Source: Chitinophagaceae bacterium
GTDB taxonomy: Bacteria > Bacteroidota > Bacteroidia > Chitinophagales > Chitinophagaceae
Length of the DNA: 6,493 nt
Assembly: GCA_947442905.1 (NCBI GenBank)
Contig: CANEWV010000099.1
Span: 1 to 6,493, forward strand
Direction of reading: 5' to 3'
Positions 1 to 6,087 of the stretch are shown here, piece by piece. The position numbers were made by a program, and so were the translations under genes. Every line of letters begins with the position of its first letter. Position 1 is the stretch's first letter. The notes under the pieces were generated by a model. It searched no databases and had not been told where the DNA came from. It saw only the letters and a program-made list of their open reading frames with translations.

Positions 1-1014
1 ACTTCTAGTATCTCCAAGATTTGCTGTTAATGACAACATTTTTAATTGGTTTAAAAATGCTTTTCCAGCTTCTAATCCACCCTTTAATTCAAAACAAACA
101 ATGCCGCCACCATTTGTCATTTGCTTTTTAGCAATAGCATGTTGTGGATGACTTGCTAAAAAAGGATAACGTAGTGTTGCAATGGCTGCATGATTTTCTA
201 ATGCCTCTGCAATAAATAAAGCGTTAGATGCATGCCTTTCCATACGAACATCTAATGTTTCGATGCTCTTACTTAAAAGCCATGCATTAAATGGAGAAAG
301 TGCAGGTCCTGTGCTTCTGCAAAACAGGTAAATATTTTTGATGAGTTCTTTTTTGCCAACGACCACGCCACCTAATACACGACCTTGGCCATCTATCCAT
401 TTGGTTGCTGAGTGTACTACTAAGTCTGCTCCAAAGTCTATGGGGCGTTGGTTTACAGGCGTTGCAAAACAATTGTCAACGTTTAAAATAAGTTTATGTT
501 TTTTAGCAACCCTGCCAATCATTTCTAAATCTAAAATATCTAGTCCTGGATTAGTAGGTGTTTCTAAATAAATCATTTTAGTAGCTGGAGTGATAGCGGC
601 TTCCCATTCTGCTTCTGTTGCTGTGGCTAACACATACGATGTGTCGATACCATAATTAGGAAGGTATTTTGTAATCACGGTGTGTGTGCTACCAAAAATC
701 GAATTACAAGAAAGTAAATGATCACCTTTTTTTAATAGCGCCATAAAAGATCCAAAAACGGCGCTCATACCAGACGATGTTGCGTAACCTGCTTCGGCAC
801 CTTCTAGTGCGCAAATTTTATCTGTAAATTCTTGCACATTGGGGTTGCTGAATCTGCTATAAATATTATCGTCAGTTTCATCTGCAAAAGCAGCGCGCAT
901 ACTTTCTGCATCATCAAAACAAAAGCTACTCGTCAAATAAAGTGGACTGCTATGTTCCATTTCATTTGTTTGCGTGGTTCTAATTCTTATGGCGTCTGTT
1001 TGCGGCTTTGACAT
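1..1014 (-). CDS. metZ: O-succinylhomoserine (or O-acetylhomoserine) sulfhydrylase, PLP-dependent, C-terminus cut by window edge
   Basis: This is a cytosolic Cys/Met-metabolism PLP enzyme that should replace the acyl group of O-acylhomoserine with sulfide, giving homocysteine. The visible 338 residues begin MSKPQTDAIR at an ATG (complement of 1012-1014). They show YSRFSNPN (52-59), the TSSGMSAVF cofactor-phosphate region (79-87), ETPTNP (151-156), NVDN with the pyridine-nitrogen Asp180, and HSATKW (201-206) with the Schiff-base Lys205. The DGQGR..GG stretch after the lysine and NLGDTR near the cut end resemble MetZ more than cystathionine gamma-synthase or beta-lyase. Full-length relatives are about 390-400 residues, so roughly 50-60 are missing at the window edge. 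It is divergent from metX, which would make its substrate. Trp206 stands where many relatives have Tyr or Phe. The acyl donor (succinyl or acetyl) cannot be decided from sequence; methionine gamma-lyase is a less likely alternative. Confidence 0.88.
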   Translation of the reverse strand, partial: MSKPQTDAIRIRTTQTNEMEHSSPLYLTSSFCFDDAESMRAAFADETDDNIYSRFSNPNVQEFTDKICALEGAEAGYATSSGMSAVFGSFMALLKKGDHLLSCNSIFGSTHTVITKYLPNYGIDTSYVLATATEAEWEAAITPATKMIYLETPTNPGLDILDLEMIGRVAKKHKLILNVDNCFATPVNQRPIDFGADLVVHSATKWIDGQGRVLGGVVVGKKELIKNIYLFCRSTGPALSPFNAWLLSKSIETLDVRMERHASNALFIAEALENHAAIATLRYPFLASHPQHAIAKKQMTNGGGIVCFELKGGLEAGKAFLNQLKMLSLTANLGDTRS

Positions 1015-1036
1015 AGTATGTATAGATGCTTTGAAG

Positions 1037-1044
1037 CAAAGGTA
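1037..1044 (-). promoter_or_regulatory. candidate -7 promoter box of metZ
   Basis: Read on the minus strand this is TACCTTTG, an exact match to the Bacteroidota -7 consensus TAnnTTTG. It lies 22 bases before the metZ ATG, so transcription would start around 1030 with a leader of about 15 bases. No convincing TTG or TTTG -33 element is seen at the usual 17-19 base distance, which lowers confidence. The box overlaps one arm of the hairpin at 1041-1064. Confidence 0.4.
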
Positions 1045-1064
1045 AGGTTCATAAACAACCTACC
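1041..1064. repeat. imperfect inverted repeat (hairpin or operator) between metZ and metX
   Basis: The arms GGTA-A-GGTT and AACC-TACC pair over 8 base pairs with a single bulged A, around the 7-base loop 1050-1056. It lies in the 110-base divergent spacer and overlaps the candidate -7 box of metZ, so a protein bound here could block metZ transcription. It could alternatively be an RNA hairpin in a metX leader. No T-run follows on either strand, so it is not an intrinsic terminator. The regulator is unknown. Confidence 0.4.
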
Positions 1065-1124
1065 GCTGCAAGCTTTCTAAAATATTTTATGTCTAGTGAT
1101 TAACTTGTAGTTATTTTGTACCTC

Positions 1125-2147
1125 ATGCACTCTCAAACTCAATACCTAGAATACAAACAGCCGTTCGTTTTAGAATGCGGAGAGGTATTGCCTAGTTTAA
1201 CCATTGCTTACCATACTTATGGTACGCTAAATGAAGCGGGCACCAATGTAGTGTGGGTTTGTCATGCCTTAACAGCAAATGCTAATGCATCTGATTGGTG
1301 GAAAGGTTTGGTAGGAAATGACTCGCTTATTAATGAACAAGATTATTTTATTGTTTGTGCAAATATCATTGGCTCTTGTTATGGATCTACTGGCCCACTA
1401 ACTGACAACCCAAATACAGGTGCTCCTTACTATTCAAGTTTTCCTGCAGTAACCATTAGAGACATGGTTAAAGCACATATCATTTTAAGAGAAGCGCTTG
1501 GTATTGATTCCATTGCTTTATTAATGGGTGGCAGTATGGGCGGATATCAAGTACTTGAATGGGCTTTGCATGAACCATCGCGCATTCAAAAATTATTTTT
1601 AATTGCTACATCGTCTACAGAAAGTGCATGGGGCGTTGCAATTCATACAGCACAACGTTTAGCTATTGAAGCTGATCAAACATGGAATACCATGGAAGCA
1701 AATGCTGGTGCTGCTGGCTTAAAAGCTGCGCGTGCTATTGGCATGTTAACTTACCGTAATTATGCCATTTTTAAAGAAGCACAAACCGATGCTGATTCCG
1801 AAAAAATAGATGGCTATAAAGTCTCTTCTTATATCAACTATCAAGGAGATAAACTCGTGAATAGATTTAATGCCTATTCTTATTGGCTACTTACCAAATC
1901 GATGGATAGTCATCACTTATCTAGAGGAAGAGGAATGGATGTAGCGCAAGTTTTAAAAAGCATTACAATTCCAACACTTATTATTGGGATTACAAGCGAC
2001 ATTTTGTGTCCACTAGAAGAGCAGCGTTTTATGGCGGCTCATTTATCCAATGCACAACTCGTAGAAATAGATTCGAGCTACGGACATGATGGTTTTATTA
2101 TTGAAACCAAACAAATAGCTAAGCATTTAGCCCCTTTTTTACAATAA
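1125..2147 (+). CDS. metX: homoserine O-acyltransferase (MetX, alpha/beta hydrolase fold)
   Basis: This cytosolic enzyme moves an acyl group (probably acetyl from acetyl-CoA) to the hydroxyl of homoserine, the entry step of methionine synthesis. In the 340-residue form starting MHSQTQY, the nucleophile elbow GGSMGG gives catalytic Ser137. SDILCP gives Asp292 and SYGHDGF gives His321, completing a Ser-Asp-His triad. Other MetX hallmarks are the CHALTAN oxyanion-side loop near residue 46, a GSCYGSTGP loop, LTYR, and SYWLLTKSMDSHH. Length is at the short end of the family (about 340-380). I chose ATG 1125; an in-frame TTG at 1116 would add three residues (MYL) with no supporting ribosome site. 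No clear Shine-Dalgarno is visible. A TATTTTG sequence at 1112-1118 is one base short of a -7 box and would imply an almost leaderless transcript. Its product would feed the divergent metZ enzyme. Acetyl versus succinyl specificity is not settled by sequence. Confidence 0.93.
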   Translation: MHSQTQYLEYKQPFVLECGEVLPSLTIAYHTYGTLNEAGTNVVWVCHALTANANASDWWKGLVGNDSLINEQDYFIVCANIIGSCYGSTGPLTDNPNTGAPYYSSFPAVTIRDMVKAHIILREALGIDSIALLMGGSMGGYQVLEWALHEPSRIQKLFLIATSSTESAWGVAIHTAQRLAIEADQTWNTMEANAGAAGLKAARAIGMLTYRNYAIFKEAQTDADSEKIDGYKVSSYINYQGDKLVNRFNAYSYWLLTKSMDSHHLSRGRGMDVAQVLKSITIPTLIIGITSDILCPLEEQRFMAAHLSNAQLVEIDSSYGHDGFIIETKQIAKHLAPFLQ

Positions 2148-2156
2148 ATATTTATT
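2143..2156. repeat. perfect 14-bp AT-only palindrome at the metX/acylase 3' junction
   Basis: AATAAATATTTATT is a perfect palindrome spanning the metX stop codon, the whole 8-base gap and the first base of the acylase stop on the other strand. It might help end transcription from both sides, but the stem is entirely A/T and therefore weak. Part of its symmetry comes from the two facing TAA stops. A plain terminator call is not supported. Confidence 0.3.
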
Positions 2157-4216
2157 TACTGCGGATGGTAAATGCTTTTTGCATTTTTGTACACTTCCTC
2201 TTTGTTTAAGGTCATCTTTTTTGTTTGCTGACGTGTAAACATTTCCATTTGGTCGGTGTAGTGTGGCGAATCTTTTTTGGCAGATGCGCCGTATACATTG
2301 AGAGATTCTATTTGCGGTCCGTCTTTTGTAAACCTTACCAGCTCTATGTATGCGTCTCCCTGGTTGCCTTTCCATTTGCCATCTTTGTAAGGAATCGAGT
2401 ACATAGGGGCAAGTACATCCGGCAAACCTGGAAGTGGAATTTCTTTACTGCCTCGAACTAATTTTTGGACTTCTCCAAGTGCAATATTTGTTTTGCCAAA
2501 ATCTTTTAGCATGGTTTGTTTTGCTTCTCGTAATAGCTGTGCGGCTAATGATTTACTGATAGATTTATTTTGTAAGTAAAGCGCTTTGTTTTTATTAGCA
2601 GCGGCTTGTACAAAAAAGAAAGTGCCTGCGCCAATACTCTCTGCATCTGAATTTCTATTCCAGTTGCTTAGTTGCGTAATGATATCTGCAATATCAGGGA
2701 ACTCCGTGCTGTTCAATAAAAATACCGTATCAATTTTGCTAGGAAAATAAAATGAAGATGGAAATTGTCTGTCAAATTTGATACGCTTGAAATCTTCGTA
2801 ACTTACTTTATTGAGTGGTTTAATGAGTTCATCAAAACGCATACTTCTATTGTTTTCTAGCGTTTCGTAACCCATGGTAGGGTCAATGATTGAAGGATTT
2901 TCTGAACCAAATGTGCTATGGAAAGGAGAGTGGTTGGTATTGTATACATAGCCCGCCTTTGGTTGTAGCACCTGCGGTAAATTAGAAAGCGGATGAAGAT
3001 CGGTCCACAGTGTTTTGCTGGTGTTGCCTGGTAGTGTTGTTTTCCAATTGTAGTTTTTGTCTCTTACCGGAATACGGCCATTGCTAATATAATATATAGT
3101 GTCGTAACGATCGGCGTATACAATGTTGTAACCAGGAATGGCCAACATGTTTAATGCACTTTTAAATTCGGTAAAGTTTTTTGCTTTGTTAAAAGCATAC
3201 CACTGCTCGAGTCCTCTAATATCCATTTGTGCAGGCATGCGAATTGAAAAAACACCTCTTGGTGTGATAATGGTTGGGCCGTATTTGCTCCAGTATGCTT
3301 TTTTGCTTAAGGGTGCTATTACGCCTGCAATTTTTACTTTTAATGGCGCTGTTTTTACTTCTAGTGTTTCCCATTTGCCATCAAATTTGTATTGCAATTT
3401 GTTTTTAGGATTCATTTCTAATTGATAAACGTCTAATTTGTCAGGGGCATTTACAGTATGGGCCCATCCTAAATATTCGTTGCAGCCATGTAAGATGCAA
3501 GGAGCGCCCGGAAAATTAGCGCCTATAATATTCCAGCCATCTTCGCTATTTAAATGTGCTTCATAAAAAGCCACAGGACCTTCCAATGGTTGGTGTGCAT
3601 TGATGTCTAAGTACACCTGACCGTCAGTGGTTTTGGCGCTATTAAAAGCAAAAGCATTACTGCCCTGCGTTTTATAATTTTCGAGTAGTGGAACCGTGCC
3701 ACCAAAAATGGAACTTAATGCTTTGTCGGCGCCAGATAACACGCAGAGTTGTAGGACCGAATATTGAACCATGTCTTTTGGGGTAACTGGAAATATTTTT
3801 TTAAGCATCACTTCTTTGGGGTGCGCTGCTGCATATGCATTGAGTCCAGCGGCATAGCCTTCTAGTAATTTTTTAAATGCGGGACTTAAATCGGACTCGT
3901 ATTTTGCTTCTACAAGTTCTGGAATGCGTAATAAGTGGATGATATAATCTATCGAAGCTCCTTTTTTACCTTGGTATTGTGCTAGCATAGATTTACCCGC
4001 AATTAATGATTGTTGGATAGTTTCAAAATCATCTTCTGCATGCGCCCAAGCAAGGCCGTATGCTACATCCGGATCGGTTTTGCCAAAAATATGTGGTACG
4101 CCAAAGCTATCTCTGATAATATCAATTTTTGCTGGGTTTATTTGCGCGCTTACTTGGTATGGTATTGCCGCAAGGCCAATCAATAAGCAGTTAATGAGGA
4201 GGCGATATTTTTTCAT
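2156..4216 (-). CDS. secreted penicillin acylase family (S45) Ntn-hydrolase, amide substrate unknown
   Basis: This 686-residue precursor should be exported and cut autocatalytically into alpha and beta chains that hydrolyse an amide bond. Residues 1-24 form a signal peptide (MKKYR, hydrophobic core, cut after VSA). The alpha part carries RDSFGVPHIFG (35-45) and GLAWAHAEDDF (54-64), typical of the family. The beta chain would begin at Ser186 in QGSNAF, the N-terminal nucleophile. Counting from it, His208 is beta23 and Asn426 (NTNHSP) is beta241. A His at beta23 matches cephalosporin, aculeacin and acyl-homoserine-lactone acylases, whereas classical penicillin G acylase has Gln there. Possible substrates are therefore long-chain N-acyl compounds such as acyl-homoserine lactones, lipopeptides or N-acyl amino acids; none is proven. 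No lipobox Cys is seen, so periplasmic or secreted is likelier than a lipoprotein. It converges on metX with 8 bases between stops and is divergent from the small membrane gene at 4304. It appears monocistronic. No Shine-Dalgarno is visible, and the sequence is intact. Confidence 0.9.
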   Translation of the reverse strand: MKKYRLLINCLLIGLAAIPYQVSAQINPAKIDIIRDSFGVPHIFGKTDPDVAYGLAWAHAEDDFETIQQSLIAGKSMLAQYQGKKGASIDYIIHLLRIPELVEAKYESDLSPAFKKLLEGYAAGLNAYAAAHPKEVMLKKIFPVTPKDMVQYSVLQLCVLSGADKALSSIFGGTVPLLENYKTQGSNAFAFNSAKTTDGQVYLDINAHQPLEGPVAFYEAHLNSEDGWNIIGANFPGAPCILHGCNEYLGWAHTVNAPDKLDVYQLEMNPKNKLQYKFDGKWETLEVKTAPLKVKIAGVIAPLSKKAYWSKYGPTIITPRGVFSIRMPAQMDIRGLEQWYAFNKAKNFTEFKSALNMLAIPGYNIVYADRYDTIYYISNGRIPVRDKNYNWKTTLPGNTSKTLWTDLHPLSNLPQVLQPKAGYVYNTNHSPFHSTFGSENPSIIDPTMGYETLENNRSMRFDELIKPLNKVSYEDFKRIKFDRQFPSSFYFPSKIDTVFLLNSTEFPDIADIITQLSNWNRNSDAESIGAGTFFFVQAAANKNKALYLQNKSISKSLAAQLLREAKQTMLKDFGKTNIALGEVQKLVRGSKEIPLPGLPDVLAPMYSIPYKDGKWKGNQGDAYIELVRFTKDGPQIESLNVYGASAKKDSPHYTDQMEMFTRQQTKKMTLNKEEVYKNAKSIYHPQ

Positions 4217-4279
4217 ATAATTTAATGTAAGCTAGTATAACAAGATAATGGGTAAAGTGTTTAGTATTTTATAGTGGTG

Positions 4280-4287
4280 TATCTTTG
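4280..4287 (+). promoter_or_regulatory. candidate -7 promoter box of the small membrane protein gene
   Basis: TATCTTTG matches the Bacteroidota TAnnTTTG consensus exactly and lies 16 bases before the ATG at 4304, which implies a leader of about 10 bases. The -33 region is weak (only TTTA near 4260). Together with the intact reading frame it supports the small gene being transcribed. Confidence 0.45.
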
Positions 4288-4303
4288 AATTAAAATATAT
4301 ACC

Positions 4304-4483
4304 ATGTCAATTTTTAAGCAATTAAAAGAATACCTTTTTATTTCAAAAAGAGACCCCAATGAGCCGCGTACTCAATGGATGAAATACATGCATGGTATGA
4401 ACCGGATTTCGCTGTTTATGTTTTTGATGGCGGTGCTTATTATTTTATTTAAGTCGCTAATATTACCCCTCATCAATAAATAG
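4304..4483 (+). CDS. small single-pass membrane protein, function unknown (59 aa)
   Basis: This short open frame begins [10 protein letters not shown] and ends PLINK at TAG 4481-4483. Residues 1-35 are polar and rich in Lys, Arg and Asp, including KRDPNEPR (15-22) and MHGMNRIS (29-36). Residues 36-56 form one hydrophobic segment ([13 protein letters not shown]...), so an N-in tail-less membrane protein is likely. Support for it being real comes from the -7 box 16 bases upstream, the charge-then-helix architecture, and its resemblance to small Bacteroidota membrane proteins that carry a His-Gly-x-Asn-(Arg/Lys)-Ile motif before the helix. From memory this may be the family called DUF6728, which I could not verify. 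It lies tail to tail with lpxB, with a 21-base antisense overlap of the two coding ends. No function can be assigned. A link to lipid A or envelope work is suggested only by the neighbour. Confidence 0.75.
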   Translation: MSIFKQLKEYLFISKRDPNEPRTQWMKYMHGMNRISLFMFLMAVLIILFKSLILPLINK

Positions 4484-5593
4484 TTTTGGTCCTGCAAGTG
4501 CTACAATTTCTTTAGCCACTTTTGCAGAAGCGTCTTCGCCACCTGCTGCGAGCAGTGCATGTAATGACTGGTAGTTATTCATCACCTCTTTTCTATGCTC
4601 CTCGTTTTCTGTGATATTACGCAGTGCATTTGTTAATTGCTGCTCCGTCAGATTTTCTTGAATAATTTCACGAACAATTTCTTTATCCATAATCAGGTTC
4701 ACGAGTGAGATGAACTTAATTTTTACCAACCTCTTTGCAATTTGGTAAGAGAATTTGCTGGTTTTGTAGCACACGACTTCAGGAACTTTAAATAGGGCGG
4801 TTTCAAGCGTAGCGGTACCACTGGTTACGAGCGCTGCATCTGCTATTGTGAGTAGGTCGTACGTGCTGTTTTTAATGAGTGTGACATTGGAATATCCCAT
4901 TAAAAAGCGGTTGTAAAATGGAGCGTCTTGCCCAGGTGCCTGTGCCACCATAAAAGTGTAGCCCGGAAAATGCGGCGTTACACTTAGCATGATCGGTAAC
5001 ATTTTAATGATTTCTTGTTTTCTACTACCTGGTAGTAATGCAATTACTTTTTTATTGTCTGTAGAAAGTGGGGTAGTGCTTTTAAAGGATTCAATCACAC
5101 GTAAAAGCGGATGGCCTACATAGGTAACATCCCAATTCCATTTATTTTTAAAATAATCTTTTTCAAAAGGAAGTATGCAAAACATTTTGTCGATGCATAG
5201 TTTCATTTTTTTAACCCTGTTTTCTTTCCATGCCCATACCTGCGGCGCAATGTAATAGACTACTTTAAATCCATTTTTTTTAGCCCATTCCGCGATGCGT
5301 AAATTAAATCCTGGATAGTCTACAAGCACGAGTACATCGGGTTGCCAAGCTTCAATGTCTTGTTTGCAAAACCGGATGTTTTGTAAAATGGTGGGCAGAT
5401 TTTTAATCACTTCTAAAAAGCCCATAAATGCCAGGTCTCTATAATGTTTAACTAGAGAGGCGCCCGCCTGTTGCATTAAATCGCCACCCCAGGCCTTAAT
5501 GCTGGCGTTAGGGTCCAGTTTTTTTATTTCTTTAATAAGGTTACTGCCGTGTAGGTCTCCGCTGGCTTCCCCTGCAATAATATAGTACTTCAT
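4463..5593 (-). CDS. lpxB: lipid-A-disaccharide synthase
   Basis: LpxB is a peripheral inner-membrane GT19 glycosyltransferase. It joins UDP-2,3-diacylglucosamine and lipid X to form the tetraacyl disaccharide of lipid A. The 376-residue length is normal. Motifs in order are [10 protein letters not shown] (7-16), MGFLEV (57-62), VDYPGFNLR (91-99) with the conserved Asp92, [14 protein letters not shown] (113-126), YVGHPL (158-163), [10 protein letters not shown] (186-195), and [11 protein letters not shown] (257-267) in the UDP-binding half. [15 protein letters not shown] (296-312) corresponds to the family's nucleotide-binding SLPN...ElLQ stretch, with Val in place of the common Pro at 298. 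The start is well fixed because AAGGAG lies 3 bases before the ATG. It is divergent from blaI, and the spacer between them holds three operator-like palindromes. At its 3' end it overlaps the small membrane gene by 21 bases on the opposite strand. No other lipid A gene is in view. Confidence 0.96.
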   Translation of the reverse strand: MKYYIIAGEASGDLHGSNLIKEIKKLDPNASIKAWGGDLMQQAGASLVKHYRDLAFMGFLEVIKNLPTILQNIRFCKQDIEAWQPDVLVLVDYPGFNLRIAEWAKKNGFKVVYYIAPQVWAWKENRVKKMKLCIDKMFCILPFEKDYFKNKWNWDVTYVGHPLLRVIESFKSTTPLSTDNKKVIALLPGSRKQEIIKMLPIMLSVTPHFPGYTFMVAQAPGQDAPFYNRFLMGYSNVTLIKNSTYDLLTIADAALVTSGTATLETALFKVPEVVCYKTSKFSYQIAKRLVKIKFISLVNLIMDKEIVREIIQENLTEQQLTNALRNITENEEHRKEVMNNYQSLHALLAAGGEDASAKVAKEIVALAGPKLFIDEG

Positions 5594-5596
5594 AGG

Positions 5597-5602
5597 CTCC
5601 TT
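5597..5602 (-). promoter_or_regulatory. Shine-Dalgarno-like ribosome binding site of lpxB
   Basis: On the minus strand AAGGAG is followed by CCT and the lpxB ATG. Spacing is only 3 bases, short compared with the usual 5-9. It is the only clear Shine-Dalgarno-like sequence before a gene in this window and agrees with the start that gives the canonical [13 protein letters not shown] terminus. Confidence 0.5.
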
Positions 5603-5636
5603 GCAATTTACGTTAGAAGGGCCGAAATGTTAATAA

Positions 5637-5692
5637 AACTAAAAAAATAGTTAAAAAACTAAAAATTTAGTTGTTAAACTAAAAAAATAGTT
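5637..5692. promoter_or_regulatory. array of three phased palindromic operators (AACTA-N6-TAGTT), probable BlaI-family binding sites
   Basis: Three 16-base sites share perfect 5-base inverted arms AACTA and TAGTT with an all-A/T 6-base core. They lie at 5637-5652, 5657-5672 and 5677-5692. Start-to-start distance is exactly 20 bases both times, near two helical turns, so all three face nearly the same side of the DNA. BlaI/MecI repressors are known to bind palindromes with ACTA/TAGT-like half sites as dimers and to autoregulate. The gene for such a repressor begins 30 bases downstream. The same array lies 44 bases upstream of lpxB on the other strand. That it is the BlaI operator is inference from motif and position. 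Confidence 0.8.
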
Positions 5693-5701
5693 TTAGAATT
5701 G
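5671..5701 (+). promoter_or_regulatory. candidate promoter of the blaI-M56 operon
   Basis: TTG at 5671-5673 and TAGAATTG at 5694-5701 resemble the Bacteroidota -33 and -7 elements with a 20-base spacer; the -7 box has one mismatch to TAnnTTTG. The third operator (5677-5692) would lie between the two boxes, where a bound repressor blocks RNA polymerase. Transcription would begin near 5708, shortly before the blaI start. Confidence 0.35.
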
Positions 5702-5706
5702 TGTTT

Positions 5707-5738
5707 CAAATGTAAATGTGCATGAAACCATTAACAAA
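5707..5738 (-). promoter_or_regulatory. candidate leftward promoter reading through the operator array to lpxB
   Basis: On the minus strand TTTG (5735-5738), a 20-base spacer and TACATTTG (5707-5714) fit the Bacteroidota pattern; the -7 box is an exact TAnnTTTG match. Transcription would start near 5700, inside the blaI upstream region, cross all three operators as a leader of roughly 105 bases and reach lpxB. The match could be chance in AT-rich DNA, since the -33 part lies inside the blaI coding sequence. Confidence 0.3.
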
Positions 5739-6084
5739 AGCAGAAGAGCAAGTGATGCAGCAGGTATGGAAATTATCCAGTGCCTATTTAAAAGATATTG
5801 TAGAATCTTATCCTATGCCGCGTCCGCATACCAATACGGTGGCAACGCTTGTTAAAATATTAGTAGACAAAGGATATATTGGAGTTGAAGCCATGGGCCG
5901 TGTGCACCGTTATTTTCCTTTAGTGAGTAAAGAAGCCTATTCTACCAATTCTATTAAATCGTTGGTGGACGCTTATTTTGAAGGTTCTTTTAGTGAGGCG
6001 GTTTCTTGTATGTTACAGCAAAAAGAAATTAGCGTGCATGAATTGGAAATATTATTGGATCAATTGAAACAATCAAAAAAATAA
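5722..6084 (+). CDS. blaI: BlaI/MecI/CopY-family transcriptional repressor
   Basis: This small cytosolic winged-helix repressor (120 residues, normal for the family) should bind palindromic operators as a dimer and be released by proteolysis triggered by its membrane partner. LTKAEEQVMQQVW opens the DNA-binding domain. LKDIVESYP and PHTNTVATLVKILVDKGY form the helix-turn-helix and recognition helix, and GRVHRYFPLVSKEAY is the wing and linker. From about residue 76 on, the VDAYFEGSFSEAVSCML segment is the dimerisation and cleavage region. I chose ATG 5722 (MKPLTKAEE) because relatives start a few residues before LTKAE; an in-frame ATG at 5716 adds only Met-Cys. Neither has a clear Shine-Dalgarno. 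Three operator-like palindromes end 30 bases upstream, so autoregulation is likely. The partner M56 gene follows after 3 bases. In Bacteroidota such pairs are widespread and often not linked to a beta-lactamase, so a resistance role should not be assumed. Confidence 0.93.
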   Translation: MKPLTKAEEQVMQQVWKLSSAYLKDIVESYPMPRPHTNTVATLVKILVDKGYIGVEAMGRVHRYFPLVSKEAYSTNSIKSLVDAYFEGSFSEAVSCMLQQKEISVHELEILLDQLKQSKK

Positions 6085-6087
6085 GTC

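Noticed and set aside
338..571. Plus-strand open frame of 77 codons inside metZ
   Set aside because: It lies opposite a clearly conserved PLP enzyme and its translation shows no recognisable domain; it is a shadow frame.
1025..1090. Possible SAM-II-like riboswitch before metX: GCTT...TGCAAGC pairing followed by CTAAAA
   Set aside because: The short stem GCTT/AAGC and a GCAAGC then CTAAAA order recall SAM-II, but the conserved upstream loop that should pair with the 3' segment to form the pseudoknot is not present. A covariance-model search would decide.
2225..2461. Plus-strand open frame within the acylase 3' part, and a minus-strand frame at 2139-2375
   Set aside because: Both overlap the well-supported acylase gene in other frames, and they lack family features and start signals.
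3138..3425. 95-codon plus-strand open frame with hydrophobic stretches
   Set aside because: It is antisense to the beta chain of the acylase. The hydrophobicity follows from the complementary codons, and no promoter or ribosome site is seen.
5637..5692. CRISPR-like or replication iteron reading of the 20-base repeats
   Set aside because: The repeats are short palindromes with almost no unique spacer, only three copies, and sit directly before a repressor gene, so operators are the simpler explanation.
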